This document shows, in pieces, positions 50,853-59,499 of a DNA stretch of 64,000 bases. Below the pieces are notes generated by a model. The model made no database searches. It had not been told where the DNA came from and worked only from the letters and a program-made list of their open reading frames with translations. A program made the translations under genes and the position numbers. The stretch is from the NCBI RefSeq assembly GCF_001741865.1, contig NZ_CP017147.1:5757001-5821000 (forward strand), written 5' to 3'. This DNA is from Bosea vaviloviae. Lineage in GTDB: Bacteria > Pseudomonadota > Alphaproteobacteria > Rhizobiales > Beijerinckiaceae. The stretch's first letter is position 1; each line of letters opens with the position of its first letter.

Positions 50853-50921
50853 TCAGAACTTGGCTTCAGTCAGGACTTCGCTTCAGGACTTCGCTTCAGG
50901 ACTTGGCTTCAGGACTTTTGG
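50853..50921. repeat. 13-bp tandem repeat running through the ubiK stop codon
   Basis: Units like TCAGGACTTCGCT repeat at 50853, 50870, 50883, 50896 and 50909, with small changes. The gene ends inside the unit at 50896-50908 (stop at 50896-50898); further units, each with its own possible stop, lie downstream. The encoded end SPEAKS of the protein is itself the translated repeat. Confidence 0.85.
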
Positions 50922-51165
50922 CCTTCTTGCCCTCCAGCGCGGCGAGGCGCTGCGCCAGCTTGTCGTTTTCCTCGCGCGCCAGCAGCGCCATCTCGCGCAC
51001 CGCCTCGAACTCCTCGCGGGTGACGACATCCATGTCGCGCAGCAGGCGCTCAATCTGCGTCTTCACGACGGTCTCGACCTCGCGGCGCACGCCCTGGGCC
51101 GCGCCGGCGGCATCCGTGGCGAGACGGGCGATGTCGTCGAGGAAGCGGTTGCTGGTGGTGACCAT
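50896..51165 (-). CDS. ubiK: UbiK family accessory factor
   Basis: An 89-aa helical, coiled-coil protein of the BMFP (YqiC/UbiK) family. DDIARLATDAAGAAQGVRRE and VVKTQIERLLRDMDVVTREE, then FEAVREMALLAREENDKLAQ and a KxE-rich tail match the family. In enterobacteria UbiK binds UbiJ and helps assemble ubiquinone-synthesis enzymes; a similar role here is inferred. The C-terminus has been shaped by a 13-bp tandem repeat. Confidence 0.88.
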   Translation of the reverse strand: MVTTSNRFLDDIARLATDAAGAAQGVRREVETVVKTQIERLLRDMDVVTREEFEAVREMALLAREENDKLAQRLAALEGKKAKSPEAKS

Positions 51166-51502
51166 GGGGCTCTCCGAAAAGGGGCCTCGTCAGCCCGCGC
51201 TGGCCCACATATGGGCGACAAGGGCAAAACCCGCAATCTTTCGCGCACCGCCCCATGCCGACCGCCGTGCCGCATCCGCCCGAGCGCTCAACGACGAGAT
51301 CTGCCCGCCCCGGGACCGCCTCGTGGGTCTCTGATCGATTCGACCACCGGGCCGGCGATACGCCTGGGACGGGTCTGTTTCACCGGCGAAAACCGCACTG
51401 ACGCCCTGAATCTCCGCGAACTGGACCTCGCCATCCGTTGAGCTTACAACCTGCGGCGCAGGGTACAGCAATCCAAGCTCGAACCAACCGAGCGGAGGCG
51501 TC
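51166..51502. other. gene-free stretch between ubiK and the lipoprotein gene
   Basis: This 337-base divergent intergenic region should contain promoters for both flanking genes. An open frame from ATG 51209 to 51441 on the plus strand has no ribosome binding site or recognisable similarity and is not called. No operator-like repeat was noticed. Confidence 0.45.
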
Positions 51503-52063
51503 ATGATCCAACGTTTGAGCGGCCTCGTCCTGGGGCCGGTGGCAGCGCTTGCACTCGCGGGCTGCCAGGAAACCACGACGGCGGCACGGCAGCGGGTCGA
51601 TGCGCCCGGCGTGCCCGTCTCGGTCCAGAGCATTACCGGCGCGCCCGATTCGGTGACGACGCGCTTTGCCGGCCTGCTCGGCGAAGCGGCGGCCGAGCGC
51701 AGCATGGAGATCGTGCCCGGCGACAAGCCCGCCCGCTTCCGGGTGCGCGGCTACCTCACGGCGCAGCCGACAGAGGACGGCCAGACCTCGCTCGCCTTCG
51801 TCTGGGACGTTTATGATGCGGGCAAGAAGCGCGCCCAGCGCGTCCAGGGCGAGAGCCTCGGCAGGCGCGGCAGCGGCACCGATCCCTGGGCCGGCCTCGA
51901 CCAGACCATCGTCGCCAAGGCGGCCTCCGAATCGATGGATGCGATCGCGAGCTTCCTGGTGACGGCGCCCGCCGTCGAAGCGCTGAATCCCAGCGACAAG
52001 ACCAAGGGCAAGACCGCGGCGGGAGCCAAGACCGCTTCGGCAACCGGCAATAAAAAGCTCTAG
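51503..52063 (+). CDS. lipoprotein of unknown function
   Basis: A 186-aa protein with a lipoprotein signal: LVLGPVAALALAGC ends in the lipobox LAGC with Cys21 as the lipidated residue. The mature part includes FRVRGYLTAQPTEDGQTSLA and FVWDVYDAGKKRAQRVQGES, a pattern of conserved alphaproteobacterial lipoproteins often found beside pgeF and prs. Tail is rich in Lys/Ala/Thr. GCGGAGGCGTC precedes the ATG. Function unknown. Confidence 0.8.
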   Translation: MIQRLSGLVLGPVAALALAGCQETTTAARQRVDAPGVPVSVQSITGAPDSVTTRFAGLLGEAAAERSMEIVPGDKPARFRVRGYLTAQPTEDGQTSLAFVWDVYDAGKKRAQRVQGESLGRRGSGTDPWAGLDQTIVAKAASESMDAIASFLVTAPAVEALNPSDKTKGKTAAGAKTASATGNKKL

Positions 52064-52330
52064 GCTTCGGGCGGGCTCGACGCCTTCCGCCTCAGCCAGC
52101 AGGATCCTGACATTGCGCTGGCGGCCGAGCTGCGACCGTGCCTCGGCCAGAGGCGCGAGCGACCCTGGAACGGCGCAATCGCGATGAAGCGCCCCAGGGA
52201 TAGGCGGTTTTACACGCTTCTGTTGCAGTGCAGCGGTCGACTCGCTGTCATCTCGCTGTTATGAGCCCTGCGAAATGAGCCAGCTTCGTGCTGGTCCAGC
52301 CCAGCCAAGTCTCAAACGGTGCGCCCCGGC

Positions 52331-53275
52331 ATGCCCTCTTCGATCAAAGTCGTCGCCGGCAATTCCAACCGGCCGCTCGCGGAGGCGATCTGCGCGCATC
52401 TCGGCATTCCGCTCGCCAAGGCCTCCGTCAGGCGCTTCGCCGACATGGAGGTCTTCGTCGAGATCCAGGAGAATGTGCGCGGCCAGGATGTTTTCATCAT
52501 CCAGTCGACCTCGTTCCCGACCAACGACCATCTGATGGAGTTGCTGATCATCACCGACGCGCTGCGCCGCTCCTCGGCCAGGCGCATCACGGCGGTGATC
52601 CCCTATTTCGGCTATGCGCGGCAGGACCGCCGCGCGTCCGGCCGCACGCCGATCTCGGCCAAGCTCGTCTCCAACCTGATCACCCATGCCGGTGTCGACC
52701 GCGTCCTGACGCTCGATCTCCACGCCGGTCAGATCCAGGGCTTCTTCGACATCCCGACCGACAACCTGTTCGGCGCCCCCTTGATGTCGCGCGACATCAA
52801 GGAGCGGCTCGACTGGAAGAACGCCATGGTGGTCTCGCCCGATGTCGGCGGCGTGGTCCGGGCGCGTGCGCTCGCCAAGCGCATCGACGCGTCGCTCGCC
52901 ATCGTCGACAAGCGCCGCGACCGCCCCGGTGAATCCGAGGTGATGAACATCATTGGCTCGGTCGAGGGGCGCTCCTGCATCCTGCTCGACGATATCGTCG
53001 ATTCCGGCGGCACGCTCTGCAACGCCGCCGAAGCGCTGCTCGACCAGGGCGCGAAGGAAGTCTACGCCTACATCACCCATGGCGTGCTCTCGGGCGGCGC
53101 AGTGGCGCGCATCGCCAACTCCAAGCTCAAGGAACTGGTGATCACCGATTCCATCCTGCCGACCGAGGCCGTGAAGGTGGCGCGCAATATCCGCGTCATC
53201 TCGATCGCCTCGCTGATGGGCGAGGCGATCGAGCGCACGGCGAGTGAATCGAGCGTCTCCAGCCTGTTCGACTGA
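52331..53275 (+). CDS. prs: ribose-phosphate pyrophosphokinase
   Basis: A 314-aa enzyme making PRPP from ribose 5-phosphate and ATP for purine, pyrimidine, His, Trp and NAD synthesis. [20 protein letters not shown], the ATP loop with [38 protein letters not shown] and the PRPP signature [20 protein letters not shown] are all present. Start is ATG 52331. queC follows 16 bases after its stop. Confidence 0.96.
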   Translation: MPSSIKVVAGNSNRPLAEAICAHLGIPLAKASVRRFADMEVFVEIQENVRGQDVFIIQSTSFPTNDHLMELLIITDALRRSSARRITAVIPYFGYARQDRRASGRTPISAKLVSNLITHAGVDRVLTLDLHAGQIQGFFDIPTDNLFGAPLMSRDIKERLDWKNAMVVSPDVGGVVRARALAKRIDASLAIVDKRRDRPGESEVMNIIGSVEGRSCILLDDIVDSGGTLCNAAEALLDQGAKEVYAYITHGVLSGGAVARIANSKLKELVITDSILPTEAVKVARNIRVISIASLMGEAIERTASESSVSSLFD

Positions 53276-53291
53276 GGCAAGGAGTGGTCTG

Positions 53292-54038
53292 ATGGCGGCA
53301 GCAGCCTCAGCCAGTGAAAGCCGGGCGCTCGTGCTGTTCTCCGGCGGCCAGGATTCGACCGTCGCTCTCGCCTGGGCGCTGGAGCGCTTCGCCAGCGTCG
53401 AGACCGTCGGCTTCGACTATGGCCAGCGCCATCGCATCGAGCTGGAATGCCGGCAGATCATTCGCGACAAGCTGCCCGCCCTGTCCACGCTCCATTCGGA
53501 TCGGCTCGGTCCCGATCATCTCATCGACCTCAAGGCGCTGGGCGCGATCTCCGACACGGCGCTGACCCGAGAGACCGAGATCGCCTTCGCAGAGACCGGG
53601 CTTCCCACCACCTTCGTGCCGGGCCGCAATCTGATCTTCCTCTCCTTCGCCGCGGCGCTGGCCTATCGCCGCGATTGCAGGCACATCGTGCTCGGCGTCT
53701 GCGAGACCGACTATTCCGGTTATCCCGACTGCCGCGACGACACGATCAAGGCGATGCAGGTCGCCCTCGGCCTGGGGCTCGACCGCAGGCTCGTGCTGCA
53801 CACGCCATTGATGTGGCGCGACAAGGCGCAGACCTTCGCGCTGGCCAAGGCGCTCGGCGGACAGCCCTTGCTCGATCTGGTGGTCGAGGACAGCCATAGC
53901 TGCTATCTCGGCGACCGGGCGACGCGCCACGCCTGGGGCCATGGCTGCGGCCACTGCCCGGCCTGCGAATTGCGCGCCAACGGCTACGCCGCCTATCTGA
54001 TTTCTCCAGACGACACCGGACCAAGCCATGATACTTAA
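53292..54038 (+). CDS. queC: 7-cyano-7-deazaguanine synthase
   Basis: A 248-aa ATP-dependent enzyme that turns 7-carboxy-7-deazaguanine into preQ0 in the queuosine pathway. The P-loop SGGQDST (17-23) and [18 protein letters not shown] are diagnostic, and the zinc site is SCYLGDR with [16 protein letters not shown], four cysteines in order. AAGGAG lies before the ATG. It overlaps the following transporter gene, and the gene end is duplicated in an 18-bp tandem repeat. Confidence 0.95.
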   Translation: MAAAASASESRALVLFSGGQDSTVALAWALERFASVETVGFDYGQRHRIELECRQIIRDKLPALSTLHSDRLGPDHLIDLKALGAISDTALTRETEIAFAETGLPTTFVPGRNLIFLSFAAALAYRRDCRHIVLGVCETDYSGYPDCRDDTIKAMQVALGLGLDRRLVLHTPLMWRDKAQTFALAKALGGQPLLDLVVEDSHSCYLGDRATRHAWGHGCGHCPACELRANGYAAYLISPDDTGPSHDT

Positions 54039-54056
54039 CCGAGCCATGACACTTGA
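54021..54056. repeat. 18-bp tandem duplication at the queC end / transporter start
   Basis: CCAAGCCATGATACTTAA and CCGAGCCATGACACTTGA lie end to end (15 of 18 identical). Each copy contains a potential ATG start and a stop in the queC frame, so the duplication gives the transporter two possible starts, 54028 and 54046. Confidence 0.75.
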
Positions 54057-54609
54057 CCAGCAGCGCCGCACCGAGGGTCTCGTTGCCCTCGCCCTCTTCG
54101 CCCTCACCATTCCCGCCGCGAATTGGCTGATCGGCAATGCCGGCACGGTCTGCGTACCCAATGGCCCCTGCCTCGTGCCGGTCGCGCCCGGCATCGCCGC
54201 GCCGAGCGGGGTGCTGATGATCGGCCTCGCGCTCGTGCTGCGCGACATCGTCCAGCGCCGGCTCGGCCCCGTGGCCGGCCTTGGTGCGATCGCCGTTGGC
54301 GCCGCGATCTCGGCCTTCCTCGCCCCGTCCGCCATCGTCCTCGCCTCGGTCGCCGCCTTCCTCCTCTCCGAGCTGGCGGATTTCGCGGTCTATACGCCGC
54401 TTCAGCGCCGCCGCTTCGTCACGGCCGTCGTCGCATCGAGCATTGTCGGCCTTATCGTCGACAGCATCGTCTTCCTCTGGCTCGCCTTCGGCAGCCTCGA
54501 TTTCGTCGCCGGCCAGATCATCGGCAAAGCCTGGATGGTGCTGTTCGCACTACCGTTGATGCATCTGTTGCGTCGCCGCGATGAGCGGCTGGGGCTGATG
54601 CCGGCCTGA
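54028..54609 (+). CDS. queuosine precursor transporter, VUT/YhhQ family
   Basis: A 193-aa inner-membrane protein with about six helices. [40 protein letters not shown] and [20 protein letters not shown] are the YhhQ/VUT blocks; the RDIVQRRLG loop is the family signature. Members import queuine precursors such as preQ0 or preQ1. Coupling to queC suggests both synthesis and salvage. Start is 54028 or 54046, owing to the tandem duplication. Confidence 0.88.
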   Translation: MILNRAMTLDQQRRTEGLVALALFALTIPAANWLIGNAGTVCVPNGPCLVPVAPGIAAPSGVLMIGLALVLRDIVQRRLGPVAGLGAIAVGAAISAFLAPSAIVLASVAAFLLSELADFAVYTPLQRRRFVTAVVASSIVGLIVDSIVFLWLAFGSLDFVAGQIIGKAWMVLFALPLMHLLRRRDERLGLMPA

Positions 54610-54694
54610 AGCCGTTCGCTCGAAGCAGACAATTCGACACAACGCCGCAACCCGGGTTTCACGCCCCGGTCTCATAGTCGCTTGCTCATGGGAA

Positions 54695-56572
54695 ATGAGT
54701 ACCGCGATGCGGGTGATGGATTCGGTCGAACACCTTCAGTCCTTGCAGAACGAGACCCTCGAGGCGATTGCACGCGGCGAACCGCTCGCCGCGATCATGG
54801 ATAGCCTCTGCCGGCAGGTCGAAGTGATCGCACCCGGCGTGATCTGCACCGTGATCGCGGCGGACGCCGAATACAGGCTCAAAACGCTGGCCGCCCCGAG
54901 CCTGCCGCAGGACTACTCGACCGCGATCACCGGAACACCGATCGGTCCGACAGTCGGCTCGTGTGGCACGGCGATCCATCGCGGTGAAGCGGTCGAAGTC
55001 ACGGACATCGAGAACGACCCGCTCTGGGCCGACTACAAGACACTGGCCTTGCCGCTCGGGCTGCGCGCCTGCTGGTCGAGCCCGATCACGGCGCGGGACG
55101 GCCGCGTGATCGGCAGCTTCGCCTTCTATTACAGGCAGCGACGCGGCCCTGACGATCTCGAGCGCCAGATCGTAACGACCTGCCTTCATCTCTGCGCGAT
55201 CGCGATCGAGCATGAGGAGGTCAGCTCCCGCAATCACAGGCTCGCCTATTACGACACACTGACCGGCCTGCCGAACCGCGTCCATTTCAATGACGCCATC
55301 GCCCGCATGACCGCCGCGTCGCCGCTGGCTTTCGGCCTGATGCTGATCGACATCGATCACCTCAAGACGATCAACGACACAATGGGCCATGCAGTCGGCG
55401 ACGCGCTGATCGAGACGGTGGGCGCGCGGCTCGCGCGGGTCGCCGTCAACGGCATGGCCTGCCGGATCGGAGGCGACGAGTTCGCCGTGCTACTGCCCGG
55501 TTGCTCCCAGACGACACAGCTTCGCTCGGTGGCCTGTGGCATTCTCGCCGCCATGCTCACACCATTCGAGCATGACGGGCACAGCATCATCCCGAGCGTC
55601 ACCATCGGTGGAGTCCTCGCCGGTGAGGACGGCACGGACAGCACGACCCTTCGGCAAAATGCAGATTTCGCGCTCTACCATGCCAAGGAGACGCGGCGTG
55701 GCGGTTATGTCCACTTCAGGGACGGCCTGCGTACCTCGATGACGCGGCGCATCCAGACGATCCGCAGCGTTGCGGACGCCCTGACCGAAGGACGCATCGT
55801 CCCCTACTACCAGCCGATCATCCGTCTCGACACCAGCGAGATCGTCGGCGTCGAGGCGCTGGCCCGGATGCGCCTCGACGATGGCAGGATCGTCGCGGCC
55901 AGCGAATTCCACGAGGCCATGCTCGATCCCAAGATCGCCTACCGAATCTCCGGGCAGATGCTGGCCGCCGTCGCGGCCGACATGGCCGCCTGGAAGCGGG
56001 CCGGCATCCACGTCCAGCATGTCGGCCTGAACGTCACCTCCGCAGACTTCCAGAAGGGCGATCTCGTCCAGCGCATCAGCAAGACCTTCGAGCGCATCCA
56101 TCTCCCGCTGGAACATCTCGTCGTCGAGATCACGGAGCAGGTGTTCATGGGAGATCGCAAGGACAGCGTCGCTCGCACCATGGCAGCGCTGCGCGAACGG
56201 GGCGTTCTCGTGGCGCTGGACGATTTCGGCACCGGCTTCGCGTCGCTGACGCATCTGCTGGATTTCCCGGTCGACATCATCAAGATCGACCGCTCCTTCG
56301 TCGGCGGCATCGAAAGCGGCGCCAGGAGCAGCGTGATCGTCGAGGCGCTGGTCGGGATCGCCAACCGCCTCGGCATGAAGGTCATCGCCGAGGGAATCGA
56401 AACGCAAGGGCAGTCCGAGCGATTGCAGATGATCGGCTGCCACCTTGGCCAAGGCTATCTCTACTCGCGCGCGGTTCCCGCTAGCATCGTCACCGAATTG
56501 CTGCAGCGTCTCGGCGAGAGACACCGGGCGCAGGCACAGCAGCCCGCCGCCGTCACGGCCTCCGCCGCCTGA
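54695..56572 (+). CDS. GAF-GGDEF-EAL cyclic-di-GMP enzyme
   Basis: A 625-aa soluble signalling protein. Residues about 20-170 form a GAF sensor (with the CWSSPITARDGRVIGSFAFY block); about 185-345 a GGDEF domain with intact ACRIGGDEFAVLLPGC; about 365-610 an EAL domain with VPYYQPIIRLDTSEIVGVEA, ALDDFGTGFASLTHLLDFPV and IKIDRSFVGGIESG. Both catalytic motifs are complete, so it could make and break c-di-GMP. No RxxD inhibition site is seen five residues before GGDEF. It ends at a hairpin before rplY. Confidence 0.93.
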   Translation: MSTAMRVMDSVEHLQSLQNETLEAIARGEPLAAIMDSLCRQVEVIAPGVICTVIAADAEYRLKTLAAPSLPQDYSTAITGTPIGPTVGSCGTAIHRGEAVEVTDIENDPLWADYKTLALPLGLRACWSSPITARDGRVIGSFAFYYRQRRGPDDLERQIVTTCLHLCAIAIEHEEVSSRNHRLAYYDTLTGLPNRVHFNDAIARMTAASPLAFGLMLIDIDHLKTINDTMGHAVGDALIETVGARLARVAVNGMACRIGGDEFAVLLPGCSQTTQLRSVACGILAAMLTPFEHDGHSIIPSVTIGGVLAGEDGTDSTTLRQNADFALYHAKETRRGGYVHFRDGLRTSMTRRIQTIRSVADALTEGRIVPYYQPIIRLDTSEIVGVEALARMRLDDGRIVAASEFHEAMLDPKIAYRISGQMLAAVAADMAAWKRAGIHVQHVGLNVTSADFQKGDLVQRISKTFERIHLPLEHLVVEITEQVFMGDRKDSVARTMAALRERGVLVALDDFGTGFASLTHLLDFPVDIIKIDRSFVGGIESGARSSVIVEALVGIANRLGMKVIAEGIETQGQSERLQMIGCHLGQGYLYSRAVPASIVTELLQRLGERHRAQAQQPAAVTASAA

Positions 56573-56675
56573 GTGCGCGGATCTCCCGCCAACGGACTTG
56601 AGATTACCGGCCAATTCGCTTATGAGCCTGCCAGCGCCCGACTGACACCCTTGGAGGCACGGGCGCGAACCGAAA

Positions 56676-56697
56676 AAGGCCGCCAACTGGCGGCCTT
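56676..56697 (+). terminator. hairpin between the c-di-GMP gene and rplY
   Basis: AAGGCCGCC (56676-56684) pairs perfectly with GGCGGCCTT (56689-56697) around AACT, followed by GTCATTTG. It terminates the upstream gene or acts as a leader hairpin for rplY, whose ATG is only 25 bases on. Confidence 0.65.
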
Positions 56698-56722
56698 GTC
56701 ATTTGAAGCAAGGACTAAAACC

Positions 56723-57355
56723 ATGACCGCCGTGAAGCAAATCGAGGCTTCGGCGCGCGCACAGGTCGGCAAGGGGGCCGCCCGTGCAGTTCGTCGTCAA
56801 GGCCTTACACCTGCCGTGATCTATGGCGGGGGCGCTGCTCCCGAAGCCATTGCTCTCGACGCCAACAAGACCCGCCTCCTGATCTATGGCGGACATTTCC
56901 TGACCACGCTGTTCGACGTCAGCGTCGGCGGCAAGAAGACGCGCGTCATCCCGCGCGACTATCAGCTCGACCCGGTCAAGGATTTTCCGATCCATGTCGA
57001 CTTCCTGCGCGTTGCAGCCGGCCAGACCGTGACCGTCGATATCGCGATCCATGTCGTCGGCCAGGATGCCTGCCCCGGCGTCAAGAATGGCGGCGCCGTG
57101 CAACTCGTCGAGCACGCGCTCGAGATCGTCGTCGAGCCTGAGCACATCCCCGAATTCTTCGAGGTCTCTGTCGCAGGACTGGAGATCGGCGACACGCTCG
57201 AAGCCAGCGCGATCAAACTGCCCAAGGGCGCCAAGCTGACCATCGGCACCGACGCCACGATCGTCACCATCGTTCCGCCGATGGCTGAGGAAGTCGAGCC
57301 GGCCGCTGAGGTCGCCGCAGCCGCTCCCGCTCCGGAAGCCAAGCCGAAGGCCTGA
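56723..57355 (+). CDS. rplY: 50S ribosomal protein L25/general stress protein Ctc
   Basis: A 210-aa Ctc-type L25, with the N-terminal 5S-rRNA-binding domain (SARAQVGKGAARAVRRQGLT PAVIYGG) and the C-terminal TL5 domain (EHIPEFFEVSVAGLEIGDTL). The tail is an alanine/proline/glutamate-rich extension. AAGGA precedes the ATG, which lies just behind a hairpin. A terminator follows before pth; the rplY-pth-ychF order is common in alphaproteobacteria. Confidence 0.94.
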   Translation: MTAVKQIEASARAQVGKGAARAVRRQGLTPAVIYGGGAAPEAIALDANKTRLLIYGGHFLTTLFDVSVGGKKTRVIPRDYQLDPVKDFPIHVDFLRVAAGQTVTVDIAIHVVGQDACPGVKNGGAVQLVEHALEIVVEPEHIPEFFEVSVAGLEIGDTLEASAIKLPKGAKLTIGTDATIVTIVPPMAEEVEPAAEVAAAAPAPEAKPKA

Positions 57356-57384
57356 TCCTCTTTCGTCATCGATGATACGACATG

Positions 57385-57407
57385 GACGGCCGGGTTTCCC
57401 GGCCGTC
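57385..57407 (+). terminator. terminator after rplY
   Basis: GACGGCCGGG (57385-57394) and CCCGGCCGTC (57398-57407) form a perfect 10-bp stem with a TTT loop, followed by TTGCT. It lies 30 bases past the rplY stop. Confidence 0.75.
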
Positions 57408-57435
57408 TTGCTATGGGCCGGGAGTGTGACCTGCC

Positions 57436-58050
57436 ATGCTGATCTTCGCCGGCCTCGGCAATCCAGGCGCGCGCTATGCCCGCAACCGCCACAATATCGG
57501 CTTCATGGCGGTCGAGACGATCGCGCGCGCGCATCGCGCATCGCCCTGGCGCGCGCGCTTCCAGGCCGAGGCCTGCGAGGCGACTATCGGCTCCGAAAAG
57601 GTCATCCTGCTCAAGCCGCAGACCTATATGAACGAATCCGGCCGCGCGATCGGCGAGGCGGCGCGCTTCTTCAAGGTCGCGCCTGAGGACGTCATCGTCT
57701 TCCATGACGAGCTCGACCTCGCCCCCGCCAAGCTGCGCATGAAACTCGGCGGCGGCAATGCCGGCCATAACGGCCTGCGCTCGACCACGGCTGCGATCGG
57801 CAACGAGTATCGCCGCGTGCGGATGGGTATCGGCCATCCCGGCCTCAAGGAACTCGTCCACGCCTATGTGCTGAACGATTTCGGCAAGGCCGAGCAGCCC
57901 TGGGTCGAGGATCTCTGCATCGCCTGCGCCGACAACGCGACCTTGCTCGCCGCCCATGACGATGCCGGCTTCCAGAACAAGGTACATCTCTTCATGGATG
58001 CGCGCGGCCATGGCGCGGTGAAGCGGCTAGGCGAGAAGATCCCCGAATAG
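57436..58050 (+). CDS. pth: peptidyl-tRNA hydrolase
   Basis: A 204-aa enzyme that frees tRNA from stalled peptidyl-t[23 protein letters not shown] contains the catalytic histidine region, [20 protein letters not shown] and [29 protein letters not shown] (broken here for length) are the substrate-binding blocks. The C-terminus is basic. Downstream of rplY. Confidence 0.96.
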   Translation: MLIFAGLGNPGARYARNRHNIGFMAVETIARAHRASPWRARFQAEACEATIGSEKVILLKPQTYMNESGRAIGEAARFFKVAPEDVIVFHDELDLAPAKLRMKLGGGNAGHNGLRSTTAAIGNEYRRVRMGIGHPGLKELVHAYVLNDFGKAEQPWVEDLCIACADNATLLAAHDDAGFQNKVHLFMDARGHGAVKRLGEKIPE

Positions 58051-58075
58051 ATCGCGGGGCCGAGGCGTCAGCCCC

Positions 58076-58672
58076 TCACAGCGGCAATTGCGCGCCTGCC
58101 TTGGCGATCGTGATCCGGCTGGTGACCAGGCTCCCATCCGGCTGCCGGTTTGCCGTCAGCGCCACCTGAGCCCCCGCCGCCAGATCCGAGACCTGTGCCG
58201 GCGCCGCCATGATGATGTTGGCATCGGCGGTGATCGTGACCTTCTGCTCGCCGCCGGGATAGCTCAGCACGATATTGGCACCGTCGACGCGAGTAACAGT
58301 CTCCGCCACCGTCGCATTGGTCATGGTCGATTCGGGCAGAACGCTCCAGGGTCTGTGGCCCTCGCCGGTGCCGCGCATCGCCTCGGGAAAGATGAAGACC
58401 TGCACGGCGAGCAGCGAGCCGTCCGCCTGCGGCCGCGCGCCGACGCCGATGAAGCCGCCTTTCTTGATGTCGGCGACGGAGGCCTTGACCACGCCGCCGA
58501 CCGCATAGCCCGGTGCCAGCGCGACCTTCGCCGAAGCGCTGTCCACGGTCTTGATCGTCAACGTATCGGCTTCCACCTTCTCGACCTCGCCACGAATGCG
58601 TGTCGTCGGCGATTGGGCTTGAGCAGCGACGGTCAGGCCGAGAACAACGCAGGCAGCAGCGAGAGAACGCAT
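58076..58672 (-). CDS. exported conserved protein, DUF5666-like
   Basis: A 198-aa secreted protein. Signal peptide MRSLAAACVVLGLTVAAQAQ is followed by TTRIRGEVEKVEADTLTIKT and later VTRVDGANIVLSYPGGEQKV and QVALTANRQPDGSLVTSRIT, a repeating small beta-barrel (OB-like) pattern seen in DUF5666 proteins. Relatives are sometimes labelled metal ABC transporter permease without basis. Start is ATG 58672 (58684 is in frame). It converges on pth. Confidence 0.75.
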   Translation of the reverse strand: MRSLAAACVVLGLTVAAQAQSPTTRIRGEVEKVEADTLTIKTVDSASAKVALAPGYAVGGVVKASVADIKKGGFIGVGARPQADGSLLAVQVFIFPEAMRGTGEGHRPWSVLPESTMTNATVAETVTRVDGANIVLSYPGGEQKVTITADANIIMAAPAQVSDLAAGAQVALTANRQPDGSLVTSRITIAKAGAQLPL

Positions 58673-58772
58673 GGGATTATCCATCGGATCGAAAACGTCG
58701 CCGAGCATTCCTGCACCGACAGAAACCATGCAGCCATGCACGTTCGCGTGACCAACACCAAAGCGCAACATT

Positions 58773-58806
58773 GACACGGAAACACGGAAACACGATATCC
58801 GTGTCG
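58773..58806 (+). promoter_or_regulatory. promoter and operator of the toxin-antitoxin genes
   Basis: TTGACA (58773-58778) and GATATC (58796-58801) are 17 bases apart. Overlapping them, ACACGGA recurs at 58776, 58784 and (as ACACGAT) 58792 with an 8-base period, and TCCGTGT at 58800 is the inverse. This fits binding sites for the ribbon-helix-helix antitoxin. Confidence 0.6.
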
Positions 58807-58818
58807 CGGAGCCTTGAA

Positions 58819-59055
58819 ATGAAGAACCTGACCGTGACCCTGCCCGAAGAGACATTCGCGCGCCTACGTATGGCGGCGGCGCGAGAGGGCAAAAGCATGT
58901 CGAAATTCGTCGGCGCGCTGCTCGACCGTCAGATCGGACCCCACGAGGCGCGCGCCGATGCAGCGGCGCTGGAACGTTTCCTGGCTGGCCCGCTCTGGAA
59001 TCTCACCGACGAGAACGGCAACGCTCCGACGCGTGACCAGATTTATGATCGCTGA
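58819..59055 (+). CDS. ribbon-helix-helix antitoxin, VapB-like
   Basis: A 78-aa antitoxin. MKNLTVTLPEETFARLRMAA is a ribbon-helix-helix strand and first helix, REGKSMSKFVGALLDRQIG the second helix, and a C-terminal tail (FLAGPLWNLTDENG) that would enter the toxin groove. It overlaps the toxin gene by 11 bases, so the pair is co-translated. It probably represses its own promoter at 58773-58806. Confidence 0.85.
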   Translation: MKNLTVTLPEETFARLRMAAAREGKSMSKFVGALLDRQIGPHEARADAAALERFLAGPLWNLTDENGNAPTRDQIYDR

Positions 59056-59494
59056 AGGCCGGGTTTTCGTCGACACCAATGTGCTGATCTATGCGCGCGA
59101 CGAGAACGCGGCAGAGAAGCGCACAATCGCCGTGCGGTGGCTTCGAGAACTGGCCGTTGGTGGTCGACTCATCGTTAATCTGCAAGTTCTGAACGAATTG
59201 ACCCGTTGGGTCCTTCGTAACGAATCCGTGCCGTTGGCCACCGCCAGAAGTCGGGTCGACGAACTGCGGCGCTTCGGCGAATCCGGTCTCCAAGCTTCGC
59301 ATGTCGCGCTCGCCTGGTCCGTTCGCCAGCGCCTTGGCTACCAATGGTTTGATTGCCTGCTGCTCGCCTGGGCCACAGCCGAGGGCTGCCGCTACTTCCT
59401 GTCGGAAGACATGGGCCACGAGACCCGCTATGGCGATCTGACGATCATCAACCCCTTCCGCGTCGATCCCGACGCCTTCTTTAAAGCGAACTGA
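59045..59494 (+). CDS. PIN-domain toxin, VapC-like
   Basis: A 149-aa ribonuclease toxin. All four PIN acidic positions are present: Asp10 in FVDTNVLIYA, Glu51 in VLNELTRW, Asp103 in YQWFDCLLLAWA and Asp122 in LSEDMGH. The family cleaves tRNA or rRNA when freed from antitoxin. Start ATG 59045 lies within the antitoxin gene. ychF begins six bases after its stop. Confidence 0.88.
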   Translation: MIAEGRVFVDTNVLIYARDENAAEKRTIAVRWLRELAVGGRLIVNLQVLNELTRWVLRNESVPLATARSRVDELRRFGESGLQASHVALAWSVRQRLGYQWFDCLLLAWATAEGCRYFLSEDMGHETRYGDLTIINPFRVDPDAFFKAN

Positions 59495-59499
59495 CCATC

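Noticed and set aside
51209..51441. Plus-strand open frame between ubiK and the lipoprotein gene
   Set aside because: No ribosome binding site and an arginine/proline-rich product typical of chance GC-rich frames.
58600..58818. N-terminal extension of the VapB-like antitoxin frame
   Set aside because: Antitoxin similarity begins exactly at ATG 58819, behind its own ribosome binding site and after the promoter at 58773-58801; the upstream codons are antisense to the exported protein gene.
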